Source of the DNA: Ramazzottius varieornatus
Taxonomy: Eukaryota; Tardigrada; Eutardigrada; Parachela; Ramazzottiidae
Length of the DNA: 64,000 nt
NCBI GenBank assembly: GCA_001949185.1
Contig: BDGG01000001.1
Location: 3,055,324 to 3,119,323, forward strand
Reading direction: 5' to 3'
Shown: positions 35,401-46,800 of the stretch, piece by piece
Numbering within the stretch: position 1 is the stretch's first letter
Layout of the letters: each line of letters opens with the position of its first letter
Made by a program: the position numbers and the translations under genes
Notes under the pieces: model-generated
The model's database searches: none
Seen by the model: the letters and a program-made list of their open reading frames with translations, nothing else
Told to the model about the DNA's origin: nothing

Positions 35401-38331
35401 GTAATGTAAAACCTTTGGTCTAAGCACACACAGGCGGTACAATGCTAGACACTGACCAGAGAGCAGTGAGAAAGGCAGACATTAGTGTGACACGTTGTTA
35501 TTCGAAGGGAATCAATTTCACTTATGGAAGCCATGAAGGAAAATATCACTCTCACACCTGCCTTCAAGGAAGTCTTTTGCACTGTCCATTCTGGGCTTCA
35601 CACGCATATGCAACGTTACTATAGCTGCTGTGGATTAAACGGAATGTCCGAGCAAACATGATGCTCGTTAAGTGGCCGTGAAAGAATTTTCTACAAATAA
35701 ACACTGCAGCCTGCCCCTTGCGGCTCTTTGTACCGGCAACATAATGCTCATGCTCTGCCCCAACTGTCAGCCATGCTTGCTGTTCAAGGAGCTGTTGCTT
35801 ACTTCCATGACTGATTCTGAGCATTTAAATACACTCTGGATTCATCAAGGAAAGAGGTCAAGAATTTTCAAGTCGCGAACAGCTGACAGGAAGAATGCCG
35901 GCGTCCTGAGCACAGACCAGGAAGAAGATCGAGCGTATCAATTAGACCGGCTGCTACTGCTCATCACCAGATTCCGCACTATAATTGCCCTTTTGATCAA
36001 TTCTATCTACTCATCGTCCCTCTTCTATTCTCCCACCCAAATCTTTGATCTTTTAGCCGGCGGCATGTATTTATCCACTGAAATAAAAAATCTGGAAAAG
36101 CACAGGAAGACTTCTCCCACGGACTACGCCCTTGTGAAATTTTAGGAACAGAGACGGAAATACGGCCATATATGTTAGATACAGATTGCTTTTCTCATAC
36201 AATAATCTTTCCAAGTGGATATTGATCGTTTTGCGTCAATAAGACGAGGCTGACCGGAAAAGCCGTGCATGCAGAGTAGTGGAATAAATTTGACCTGGAA
36301 ATGCCGCATTTCCCCTGGACAAGTCTAGCATGTTTCCTGGAGAGTGTCTATTGTTGTGAAGGTGATACGTCCATTGGGAATATGCAGGGCATGACAGTTG
36401 CCACTTTTCCGCTCTGAAAGTCCATCAAGATAATTTGCCTCCTTGCCGGCCAAAAGGGTCCTCTAGATCTGGACTAGCAAAAGTCAGACGGCAACAACAC
36501 AACTGTCCATACTATGATGAAGAACGCCTCCTAATTATCCCCTTAGATGAAGCGTGGAATGGAAACGTGTCTGGCTGTGTCCGGTCATTCATTTTCGTTA
36601 TCCCAAAGACCACTTTCACATGTACGCCGATACACACATTCATCCCGCGACGGGGAAAGTCGATCGGCCTCGTCAACCTCCAAACATCCGCCTCAGCACT
36701 TGGGCCTTTCTTGTCGAGCTCGATTAGCTTTACCAATTTTGTTTTTACCTTTCTACTTCGGAAACCTTCGGAAAAAATTTCGTACAATAAGAGCGAAATT
36801 ATTCGGAAAGAAATGATATGTATGTGACTATTTATGGTCCGGAATATAGGGCGTTGGTCCTCGCTGGCTGGCGGCACAACGTCCCAGCAGGACTTGACAT
36901 ATCCATCATCGTCAGCCTGGGCAGTTTGAGATGGATACGATAGATCCATGTGATTTTTCATCAGCCATCAGGACGTCCTGCCGTTAGCCGAGTGTCCATC
37001 TCAACTGGACGCGCGGGACGCGGGAGCTGACACATATACAGGCATGCAGCGACGAGTAACGCCATATCACGCTATATCCTTCCATATCAAATTTCAATAA
37101 CTCATCGCTACATCTCGCATATATGTGTTGTATTCAACCATGCTATACGCCGGCCAGATTCACTGCCATCAACGGCGGACAGGCACGTGAAGCGCCATGT
37201 CGCGAGCAATGACTCGGGAAGATGTTATCCCATCCTAAGCTTCAACCATCCGTCATCAGTCAGAAAATATTCATCAACGAAGCCTAAAAACTCACTGAAA
37301 GACTAGACGTCGTTGCTTACGATATCCTCTCGTGCCTGACAGTATAGATTTTCTGTCCGTCATCCTCCGTTGAGAAATGATTCCAATAAATGCTAAATAG
37401 GTTTTGATGATGAGAAAATATCAATCACTATTTCACGTGTCTCATCGTCCTAACTGGACAAATTTCTCGACAATCTTTTGACGATCGTTTGACCTGGATA
37501 CTCGGGTCGCGACTTACAAACCCACGACGCGAGTCTTCACTCATAAATAAATAAACATAATAAAGGTTTATTGTCACAAATTTATCGACACTGTACTCAA
37601 AACCAATACAGACACTTGTATCAGTCATCCCATCCCTGGTCATTTGCAAGTGAGAATGGCGGCTCTATTGGGGGGTCCTATTTGACATGCGCAAAGGGAC
37701 CTCGTTTCAGACAATTCGCGCGCATATTGTTTTGACCTCAGCTGACTGTGCCGGCTGGAGATCGGTCCGCCACTGGCAGATTGCAGCCCGGAATGCAATT
37801 GCCTAACGTTCGCTCCCTGACGATATCATTTACCAGGCACTCTGGAATGACCGGTCGATTGCATCTGCACATGCTAATGACGTATAGGGAAAAGGATGGG
37901 GAAGGAAGACTCTTCTCCTCCCAACTGTGCGTGCAGCAATCTCGGGATAGGCGAAAATGCCTCATTTGGCACAGTTGCATTCTAATCCCGACAAAGCGGT
38001 TTGTTCCAAACAATTAGCCCGATCCTTTCCATAACAGGCAACTAATAGGCCCAGCATGAGCCCTTGGTCCACGGCCTAAGTGCTACGGCCCATAATAATC
38101 ACCTCCTTCCAATCATCAATTACACGGTAAATTATTAATAAATGATCATGTGTGCGCTGGCCAAATACGCCACGGACCATTGGTACCGGTCTTCGCAAAT
38201 AGGGACATCGAGAAATCATTACTGAATACTTTTACATCAACGGTCGTAAGGCTAATAGACGCGACCTTACCTTGAGCATGGATTATGAGCGATATCCAGC
38301 CGATGAGGCATAATCGGCGGCTGGACTTCAT
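26467..38331 (-). CDS. Kirrel/Rst/SYG-1-type Ig-superfamily adhesion receptor (5 Ig, TM, PDZ ligand)
   Basis: Twelve exons join in frame: 38331-38271 (signal peptide, inferred), 29800-29669, 29454-29130, 28856-28714, 28641-28588, 28476-28219, 28153-27881, 27663-27319, 27237-27124, 27036-27000, 26928-26748, 26625-26467, giving 693 residues. Five Ig domains follow the irre-cell-recognition plan: Ig1 with VIWLKDG and LWECQA, then SRKARLVI leading into Ig2, LNVLYAP into Ig3, YDLAVRY into Ig4, and a last domain before one membrane helix (SLIVGIVVGLGSALLLGLIA). The cytoplasmic tail of about 140 residues ends in PTVL, a class I PDZ ligand. In flies, worms and vertebrates this family forms homophilic or nephrin-type heterophilic contacts in myoblast fusion, synapse choice and filtration slits. 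Most domain exons begin and end in phase 1. Nephrin-type proteins have more Ig domains. The first exon is less certain than the rest. Confidence 0.82.
29801..38270 (-). other. Probable 8.5-kb first intron of the Kirrel-type gene
   Basis: No gene was supported inside this stretch. The longest frames (34866-35429 minus, 35672-36145 plus) have unstructured composition and are of a length expected by chance in this much sequence. A short plus frame near 32675 has a CGFCNTRC motif but no gene structure. One palindromic repeat copy lies at 31161-31260. If the signal-peptide exon at 38331 is right, all of this is intron, likely with regulatory elements. Confidence 0.5.
31161..31260. repeat. Palindromic repeat, copy 3 (Kirrel first intron)
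   Basis: Shares GTCGACAAATGACTCGAGC-like outer arm, CCCCAGTGGCGCACTTTTTC left arm, CAGCC turn and GTCGCCACTTGAAACAACG right arm with the other copies. Imperfect, about 100 bp. Confidence 0.5.
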
Positions 38332-41300
38332 GGTGAAAATAGCCACCGGTGTGGTACCGATCAATCAATTGAAGGTTTCGGCGAGGAGCCGCAACATCCG
38401 GCGTGAAACAGCGGAAGTTATCCGAAGATGGTTGGAAAGGCTTGGTGAGGGTATCAAGTTCCGCGTTCTTGCTCGCAAACTGTTTTTATCGATGACATGA
38501 AATGACGATGAGATCAGCGAGATGAGCGGACAAGGTGCGCTGATGAGTGGGGCTACAGTATGTTAGGAGAACAGACACTATGAAAAAACATCAAGTGCGA
38601 TAATAAAACTGCTCAGAACGTAGGCGCGGAAAGATTTCGCTTCGGTATGAGATGCAGAGAATGAAGGTCTCTGGTACTCCAGCTTTGATCACGAAAAGAT
38701 TCAATTGCGATTTGCGATAAAGGCTATAGAGTTTGTCGAGCGCGAGAAGCGCGGCTGTGTTGGGCCCTGTTGAATGATTCGCTGACGGCGTCAAGGGTGA
38801 TGCTGCCAAAGATTGATATCCCCAATGGATCAAGCACTCGTATGCACCCTCCGGCTCGACATTGGCTGTACTTTGTCGCCGCCTATTTTCTCGTCAGTAC
38901 AACTGACCAGACGCTATTCTACAGTCTACACCTGACTGTTGTACGTGATTCTCAAATGCAGGCCAACTATCGTGGCAGAAGAAATAATATTAATGTAGGC
39001 GCAGGCCAACGTTAACATTGGTGAAACGGAAACGAACGAGCGACTATGATAAAGAAACTGTTCTTTGTTTGCGGAGTACACTTCGACAACAATGCTAGAG
39101 TATACCGCACCACCTTTGCAGCTTTTTCATAATGGCATAACCACACACCCAATTTAGCAACCTTTGGGCTGTTTTTGATTGAACTCACATTCCTGACATA
39201 CTAGCTTGCCTTTAGGCGGCTGGAAGATAAGCATAACCTGTCTATCATACACCAAAAAATTCCAGTAACTGTATCATGACTTTTTCGCACAGCATGAACC
39301 CTCAGTTCATAGGTTTTTGTTCGGTGCTACCGTTGCGACATACATAATGAGGAAGTAATTTCTTCCGGCACAAACGGTTATAGCGATAAAAGAGACCATG
39401 TGTTGAATGTTTACGGCCATAAACGAGATGGGCAAGCCGCCCTCCCCAAATCCGCACGTGCCGTACCGCACCTTATTGTTTTTCTATGGATATTTTGGTA
39501 CGGCATAGGTGGGACTGAGAGTATAGAGAATCATCCACGCGGAATGGTCCCACATAATACCGTAACGGTGCATCGTCTGCGCATGTTATTCGGACGCATT
39601 CGCCTACCGGTAATTAAGTATTCTCTGATGCATGGACAAGCCACCGAAAAGATAACAGCGCCCTCTAGAATCACAAAAAAGCAATCTGGTATTCTGAACT
39701 AGATACGGAGAGTCCGCAGATAAGTTGCAGCAACGAAAGTTGGGCAAAATAGAAATGCTACTCTAGTTTTTGAGGCAGAGTTGAAAACTTTCTGATGGGC
39801 TTCCAGCCGCCCCGCTGAACGCGCGCATTAGGCGAGGTCGACGTCCAGCCTTTTCACGTGCCATTGAATGGACATTAAATCAAAGTAACGAAGTGGAAAC
39901 TTTCAGAAGCCGATTTGGACTTCTCGAAAAGGTTTAGACTGGAATAAAGCCTAATAATTCAAGCGCATTACGCGCCAATTTGCTTTATGATTAGGCAGAC
40001 GACAGCCAATTATACAGCAGGAAGTGCAGCGTGCGGCGGCGTAATCCCGTGCAGCAACCCTGCGACGACATAGCGCCGGTATTCAAATTTCACTATAGCC
40101 ATTGGTTTATCACTTTACTGTGTGCAAGGCCAGTTGATATCGTCAACTTCCGTTCCCACTGTTCTTCTGTGAAAAGGTCAGAAGTTACTTTGGACAAAAG
40201 CATAATAAGTATCCCACAAGGGCAGAGTGCTAATTTTACATTTTCCGACAAGTCAGCCCTAAATAACCTTCCCAAAATTTCACTTCAGTCCTTCGCTTTT
40301 AAAACCGCAGTTTTATTTGATCAGAATTTGCTTTGTCAAACTCATAGTCCGAAACTGAACGCTGCAATGACGTCACAAGTTCTTCGATGAGCGCACGTCG
40401 CGCATTCCACCGCTCATCAAGACATGGTGCGTGTGACCGGAAGTCTCGCGTACCTTCCTAATTACCAAGTCAAGGAGGTTGAGGTGTATTTGTTCTTTAC
40501 GTTTTCTCATAATTAGGGAGTACTTGAGCAGGACAACGTGTCAGTGGAGAGGTGCACGGTCAAACAGAGTATTTTCAAGTGATGTTACATTATAGTCAAT
40601 TTTTCCCCCGCACGTTCCGTCTAATTTTCTACCATGTCAAACAAGACCCACCATGTACTCGACGGCCTGACTCGGCACGTTTGAAGGTCTGGGAACCCTG
40701 GCCAAGGTCCTTGTCCAGCAATTAGCATTACTAAATCGGCCAAACGTGTCTTTTTCTGGACGATTGGATAAGAGCTTGAATCGCTCTGTTATGCATATGC
40801 GTAAATTCAATGAAATGATGGTGGAGCAGGACAGGCTGATTGTACGGCCACAGTGACCCATTTTGAGATGCAAAGGACGCGGCTCGACAGGATTAATGTC
40901 GACACACACATTTCTCGATCAAAGATCGAAATTTGTCGCTAATGGAAAATAAACTAACAAAGAGGAGCTACAAGTGCCTATTCTGCGACAACTTCAACGG
41001 TCTGTCGAGTTTATCGCAACATCCGTTTCATCCACTCGGAAGTGTCCGTGTGTTGACTTGAGACTAGAAGCGCATTAAAAGAAAACATTACCATGATAGT
41101 TTGCTTAAGTCATCGTTGCAGGTGTCTTCTCGAAAACGATGGTTTACCCCATCATATTTTACGTTGCACATTGAATTCTTGAGAATTACGTCGGTGCAAA
41201 ATTTGGAAATGACCTCGGGCCACCGATAAACTGAAGGTGAAGTCTGTCAGGCAAAAAAAGCAACACAGTACAGCCCACACGTACATTAATTATGTCCTTC

Positions 41301-42664
41301 ACGCTTGCTGCAGCGCCATCTGTTCTGGAACCGGGTTCCCTAAGTCCCTCTATCCGTATTCCGTAACCGATATCTTCACCCAAGCCATAGCGCTGACCTG
41401 GGGTGATCATCACTGTACTATCTATATAACCGGAAAAGCTCCTTTGTTGTGCCGCTTTATGTCGCTGGCTGGGATCCTGACTAGCCCAGGTAGTTGTACT
41501 GTCCCTACCCGTTGTGTGCATCCCAAAGTTGTTACATGTGTTTGGGCGTAATTGAGACCATGTATTTTTTTCTCCAGAACGTTGTGAATTTAGAAACGCC
41601 TATTCCGTGGCCTATTCCAAGAGATTCGCTGTAGCTGCAGGCCGAAGACGTGGATATCTTTCGAGGTGGCCAACGCAAGTCCGGTGGCGCCCTCCGCCGT
41701 TCGTGGCGTTACCCACGGCTATTCACAAGGGGAAAATGACAACCGGAAATCTCAATTGTCCTACATCCACAGAACTCATGGTAAATGGCGTCTTTTTCGT
41801 ATTCCATCTCTAGCTCAGACATAAAGGGTATCCCGTGCCGAGAAGGCAGAGGACCCTGGGGACCTGCGCTAGTTCGTTGGGTATCTATTTGTGATCAGAT
41901 TTCTTTTGCTGATGGATCAGTGCATTTACTGATGATCGTTCAATGGGTTCATAAAGCATGATGTGGACACAGTGCTTCGCCATACTTCCGACAAAGTGAG
42001 CCTACTGTGGGCGTCTCGAAATGTAAAAATCGAGAATAAGGATTTCCGTCGCCAACACGGTGCACGCGCGTACCGCTAAGTTCTCGTTTCATCCGCCCGG
42101 AGTGGCCAAAGGAAGTCTTCTGAGTTCGCTTCCACGGTACGGACCATGGTACGGAAACCTCGCCGAGAGCATGTGAAGACCGTACGTGCAGCTGGGGCAA
42201 AACCCCTGAAGTAGCAGGCTCCTGCAAAGGCAGCGCTTGAATGTAGGACCATTCGAGGGTGATTCGACTCGGTGGATATTTGGATCTGATTTTGTTGATC
42301 AATTAGCCATCGAGTCATTAAGAGAACAACTGTATGCTCCAGTTGGTGTAGCCAGTTACCGCGAAGGTGGTTGTGATATAATGTGGTGTCGGTACGGTGA
42401 AAGCAGTTTGGTCAGCTCACTTTAATCGTTTTGTCATTAGAAGACCCAGAAGTTGTTTCACGAGCTGACTTTTTCCTTGTGATATAGGCTAGCAAGGCCT
42501 GCAGACAGTCAGTTTTTGCTGAGGCTGATGTTGTTCTCTCGAGCTAGGTAGACTTTAAGATGAGGTTGGAACGAGTTCCAATCTTGCTGCAAAATCTTAC
42601 TTGAGATCGAGTTTGGAACCACCGTATTTGCGTATCCCAAGGCAGAAACCCGACACGTCTCTTT
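38332..42664. other. Intergenic stretch of 4.3 kb
   Basis: Nothing gene-like could be built. Frames are short and inconsistent between strands. Presumably holds the promoter of the Kirrel-type gene (just above 38331) and of the chitin-binding gene (just below 42665). No array or transposon ends recognised. Confidence 0.45.
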
Positions 42665-43522
42665 ATGGATTCCTGTAAATATCTTCAGTCGTGCCTGTTC
42701 GTTGTCGTTGCTTCGACTTTCGCCACACTGTTTACCCTGAGTTCGGGAGGAGAGGTTTACTATGTAACGGGAGCAGGTAAACAGTTTGTAAGATCTGTTT
42801 CATGGCTCACTTTTTGTTCGTCCGTCCTTGGCTCGGGCCGTGGGGAATCCTAATTCGTACCGTAGCGCCATCTGTCAAATTTTTCTCTTTCTTTCTAGAT
42901 ATGATATCCGTCACTTGCGGAACGGGCGAAGGTATCCAAAAGCGATTTGACGAGTACCTCTCGGAACCTCGAAATTAACATGACGGAGAGCGAATATAGA
43001 AGACTTTTTGTGCTGTAGGGTGGTACAGAAATCCGTTCGACTGCAACAAATTTTACGCCTGTGTCGGAACCAACGTCAAGGATTACTACGTCTACGACTA
43101 CGGTAAACCAGCCGGCGGCACTTCAGTTTACTATCGAAAAACAAAACCATCATTCCAATTTTCTTCCCTAGACTGCCCGGAAGGTCTCCATTATGGTATG
43201 TAGTCCGCTGGGATCTGCACCGATCTGATTAGGGGAATATGGCGGTAATCCTCTTGGCTTCCTAGATCTCAACAAAACAATGTGCAACTACTCGTGGGAG
43301 GTACGTACTTGTACTCTTGCTCCATCATCTTATTCACTTACTGCAGCTCGAGAATCCAGCATATTTAACTAAATGCAACAGGTGTACCCTCCCTGTGACG
43401 TCCCTCCGATTCCAACCACAACGCGAAGACCTCTGCGATACGCCGCACAGTACAACGCACCCATTCCACCACCAAGCAATAGCGCTAGCGCTGACTCCGG
43501 ATCCGATAATCCAGCCGTTTGA
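42665..43522 (+). CDS. Secreted protein with one chitin-binding type 2 (CBM14) domain
   Basis: Six exons join in frame: 42665-42776, 42899-42931, 43019-43102, 43172-43195, 43266-43300, 43382-43522, giving 142 residues. A hydrophobic signal segment (LFVVVASTFATLFTL) is followed by one peritrophin-A-type domain with six cysteines in the right order: SVTCGTGEG, PFDCNKFYACVG, DYDCPEGLHY, KTMCNYSW, YPPCDVPP. The aromatic residues between the second and fourth Cys (FYAC, YYVYDY) fit the chitin-contacting surface. A Pro/Thr/Arg and Ser/Ala-rich tail of 40 residues follows. It should bind chitin in cuticle or a peritrophic or egg covering. The single domain is split over five exons, three of only 33, 24 and 35 nt. 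Converges with MICAL on the other strand. Confidence 0.85.
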
Positions 43523-43887
43523 GTGTTCAGAACTTTTCGCAAGTAGATTCGCTTAATATGCCAAATGAGATAGACACTCTCGAACACATCGTGTATCGCA
43601 AAGATCCGATTTCACAAGTAAGGTTAACGCCTCGTTTTGTAGGTTGCTCAAAAACAAAAACTGGACAGTAATCAGACACAGAGACTAAATGATAGAAACA
43701 ATGGAAAGAAAAAAATGATGTTGGGGTTCTGAATGTTGTAGAAGCCAACTCAAATCACAGTACCTACCGCATTGCTTGAAATCTTGAGCAGAAGCAGATC
43801 AAGAACAGTTCAAAACAGTTATTTACAACAACATAGTTCACTGACATCATCACAGATTATTTGGTTAAACATTCTTTGGAATAGTGA
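43523..43887. other. Convergent 3' spacer between the chitin-binding gene and MICAL
   Basis: 365 bp receiving the 3' ends of both genes. No canonical AATAAA was found close to either stop, and no other feature is apparent. Confidence 0.5.
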
Positions 43888-46800
43888 TTAACAGTGGAGC
43901 GAAGCCGAGGCCGCCCTTCCTTTAGCCGCATCCGCCCTGCAAAAAAATCAAAAACCTTTACATGAGCCTTGTGCAATGGTGACAAGCAGTGAAAATCTTA
44001 CTGGCTTCGGCATCGCGCTAGTCTGACCGCCACATCCTCCTTCAACCGACGCACCGCCAAAACTTCGTCCATCAACTCCGCTTCCTGCTTCTTCTGCAAC
44101 TCCGTCTTGCTGTCGTCCGGAACTGCCCAGAGGCGGCGCAGCTGCTCATGACTCCGGTAGTGTCGATCCTCCAGCTGAATTTTCTCCGCCCTATACAGAA
44201 GAAACAAACTTTAGAAACTGAGGAAAAGAATATTTCTCAAAATCCAACTTACAGTATTTTCAGCTCCTGAAGCTGAAGCTGCGTCTTGCTTCGTTCTTCC
44301 GTAGCGCTGATCCAGTCTTCGTGCAACTGTTTGTCACTCTTCTCCACATTCCTATCTCCTCTCAACCCATCTTCTATACTTGAGACCTTCTGATTCAGCT
44401 CGGTTAAATGTAGCTCCGTCTCGTCAATCAACCTCTGAATCTCCTGCGCATGATGGAGTAACTTGGTCGTTTCCTGCTTATAAAACCGCTCGGCGATCTC
44501 GATCGTCTTCTTCTGGAAGTAGGTGACCGGACTGCTACTGGTCGGAGAGTCCTGGTTATCACTGTCAATACTGGGCACTATTCCATTACCGACCACCACG
44601 ATGGTCCGCCCATCATCCACATTCTGTTCAACCTGAACAGCGCTAGGCTTTGACAGTGGTTGTCGCTCCGACGACGACCTACCTCTGAGAGGTTCCCTTC
44701 GTCCATTCTCGTTGTCACTTTCGGAATCGCTGATGAGACCAAATCGAGAACCGATGGCCTTCCTTGCCGAGGACTCACTTCGACCTGTTAGATAAAAACA
44801 AAGAAAATCAAACAATCATTTGGATCCATGCATTCGTATTTCATACTGCCTACCTCGTAGTCGAGGAGTAGAGCTGTTACCCAGTTCTTCGTCGCTCTTC
44901 AGTTTAGCTCGAGCTCTAGCGGCAGCTCGCTGTTCGTCCTGTCTGGACTTCACATCAATCCTCAATGTAGGTGTGCTGGGAACCAGAAAGACACCTTCGT
45001 CGTCGTCAAAGTTCAGTCTCTTAGGCGTGGTGAGCTCGGGGAACTGCGAACGGCTTGCTGGTAGCGAAGTCTTTGGAGTGAAAAACATCTCATCCTTCTC
45101 ATCGGACGGCGTTCTAACCTGGCTGCTACTAGAAAACCAGGGCTAGTTTAGACTCATTCGGGAAGAAAGTCACAGTACACCGCTACCTTTCTTCCGGTGC
45201 TTTCGCGGCTTTCAGATCGACGTTGTCAGACTCGGACGACATTCGAAGACCACGAAGACGTTTGGCCGTTTCCACCAGTTTGCTGTCCCATTTGATTTCG
45301 CGAGACTTGGGACGATGGTCCAGGAGTACGGATGTGGGAGGTGTGTAAAACGTGGTTCCACCTGTTGGACTTCCTTCAGTCTGCGTGTGGGAACTGAGTA
45401 CCGTCAAGCGGTGGTGTTGGTCAGTCAGACGTTCGACCTTCACCTCAACGGGTCCACTACTCACGGTGATAACGCTAGGTTTCACCGCTCTTGGTCCGTT
45501 TGGACGATCGCTCGATGGACTAGCGCTGGAAGGGGATGTGACTGCGCGGACCTCCGAGTCGCATTCTTGGTCGGAAGTACTGCCCGGCGAAGTCGAATCT
45601 TCGTAGGAGTTGCGGATGGTCACACTTGGGACACTTTGTTGCCTGTCTGACTTATCCAAGCGCGTACTGCGCCCGGGGCCTCCTGCAAAAAAACCCGCGT
45701 AAACAGACGTTTGATCAGAAAAATGTTCGAATGGTCGGCGTTCCAAAAAGATAGCAAAAAATCTAACATTTGCGAGTTTGGCGAATAAGCAGATAACTTT
45801 GTTTTCGCCAGTGGCGCACGCTTCCAACGAAACACACTGAAGCGTGCGCGACCTGGCGAAACGATCTTCCCGAGTTTGCATTTGTTTGTCGAGTTTTCAC
45901 CTATTTTTTTTCCAGTTAGGATAGTTTGCAACAAAATCATGAGAAACTTCAAATTTCGGGGCGGTGGAAAGTTTTACCAGAGTCTCCACTAGTACTTCCG
46001 CTTTCATTCGAGGTGGTCGGCGTGTTTCTCTTCTCGTTGTACTTTCTCTTCCAGTCTTCCACATCGTCCGCCACTTTATCGATGGAGACCCAGGCTTCAT
46101 CCTCACTGGTGTCTTCATCATCAGCTCTGAGAACGTCATCCGCACCAAGACTGGTTCGAATGGCGTCTCCAAAGTTGTGCAAAGTCACTTGTTCTTCATC
46201 CAAGACTGGAGCGTCCACGTACTCATCTTCATCAGAATCATCGTTAGGATGCCGAGGTGACACCGGTGGCGGCTGATGAGGTGAGCTACTTCGGCTAGGG
46301 AACCGTGCAAAAGTAAAGCCGTCAAGGTCGTCCACCAACACTTCGGGCGACCGATCAAACGGCTTCGGTGGAGACTCTTTAGCGGGAGATGGCAACTGAG
46401 AGTAGTCGTGCTTCCGGTTCTTGAAATGGTTCAGGCAGTAAAACTGCAACGAAAATTTAGATTGTTTTATGCGATGCGATGGTTTATTCGCAACACATGC
46501 GATTGTTTTATTCGCGATGGTTTATTCGCAACACATGCGATTGTTTTATTCGCGATGGCGAGTCAAATGAAAGCTCGGCAGACAGACTCGACAACACTGT
46601 TTACCCATGTGGCGCAAGCATTCACTGTGGCTGGAAGCGTGCGCCATTCGGAAAAGCGATCTTGTCAAGTTCGTTTGCCTAGGTCCCAAATTCCAAAAAC
46701 TTCTGGTACAAAGGTTAAAACAAAATTATGCAGAGATTTTCTTGGAAATTCATTAAGAGTTGTCGAACGTTTTTCGTTATTACCTTTCCGCCGCTAGGGT

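Noticed and set aside
34866-35429. Minus-strand 187-codon open frame
   Set aside because: One frame of this length is expected by chance in 64 kb on six frames; composition is not protein-like and no domain was recognised.
35672-36145. Plus-strand 157-codon open frame
   Set aside because: No family motif, start lacks context, and it lies in the probable long intron of the Kirrel-type gene.
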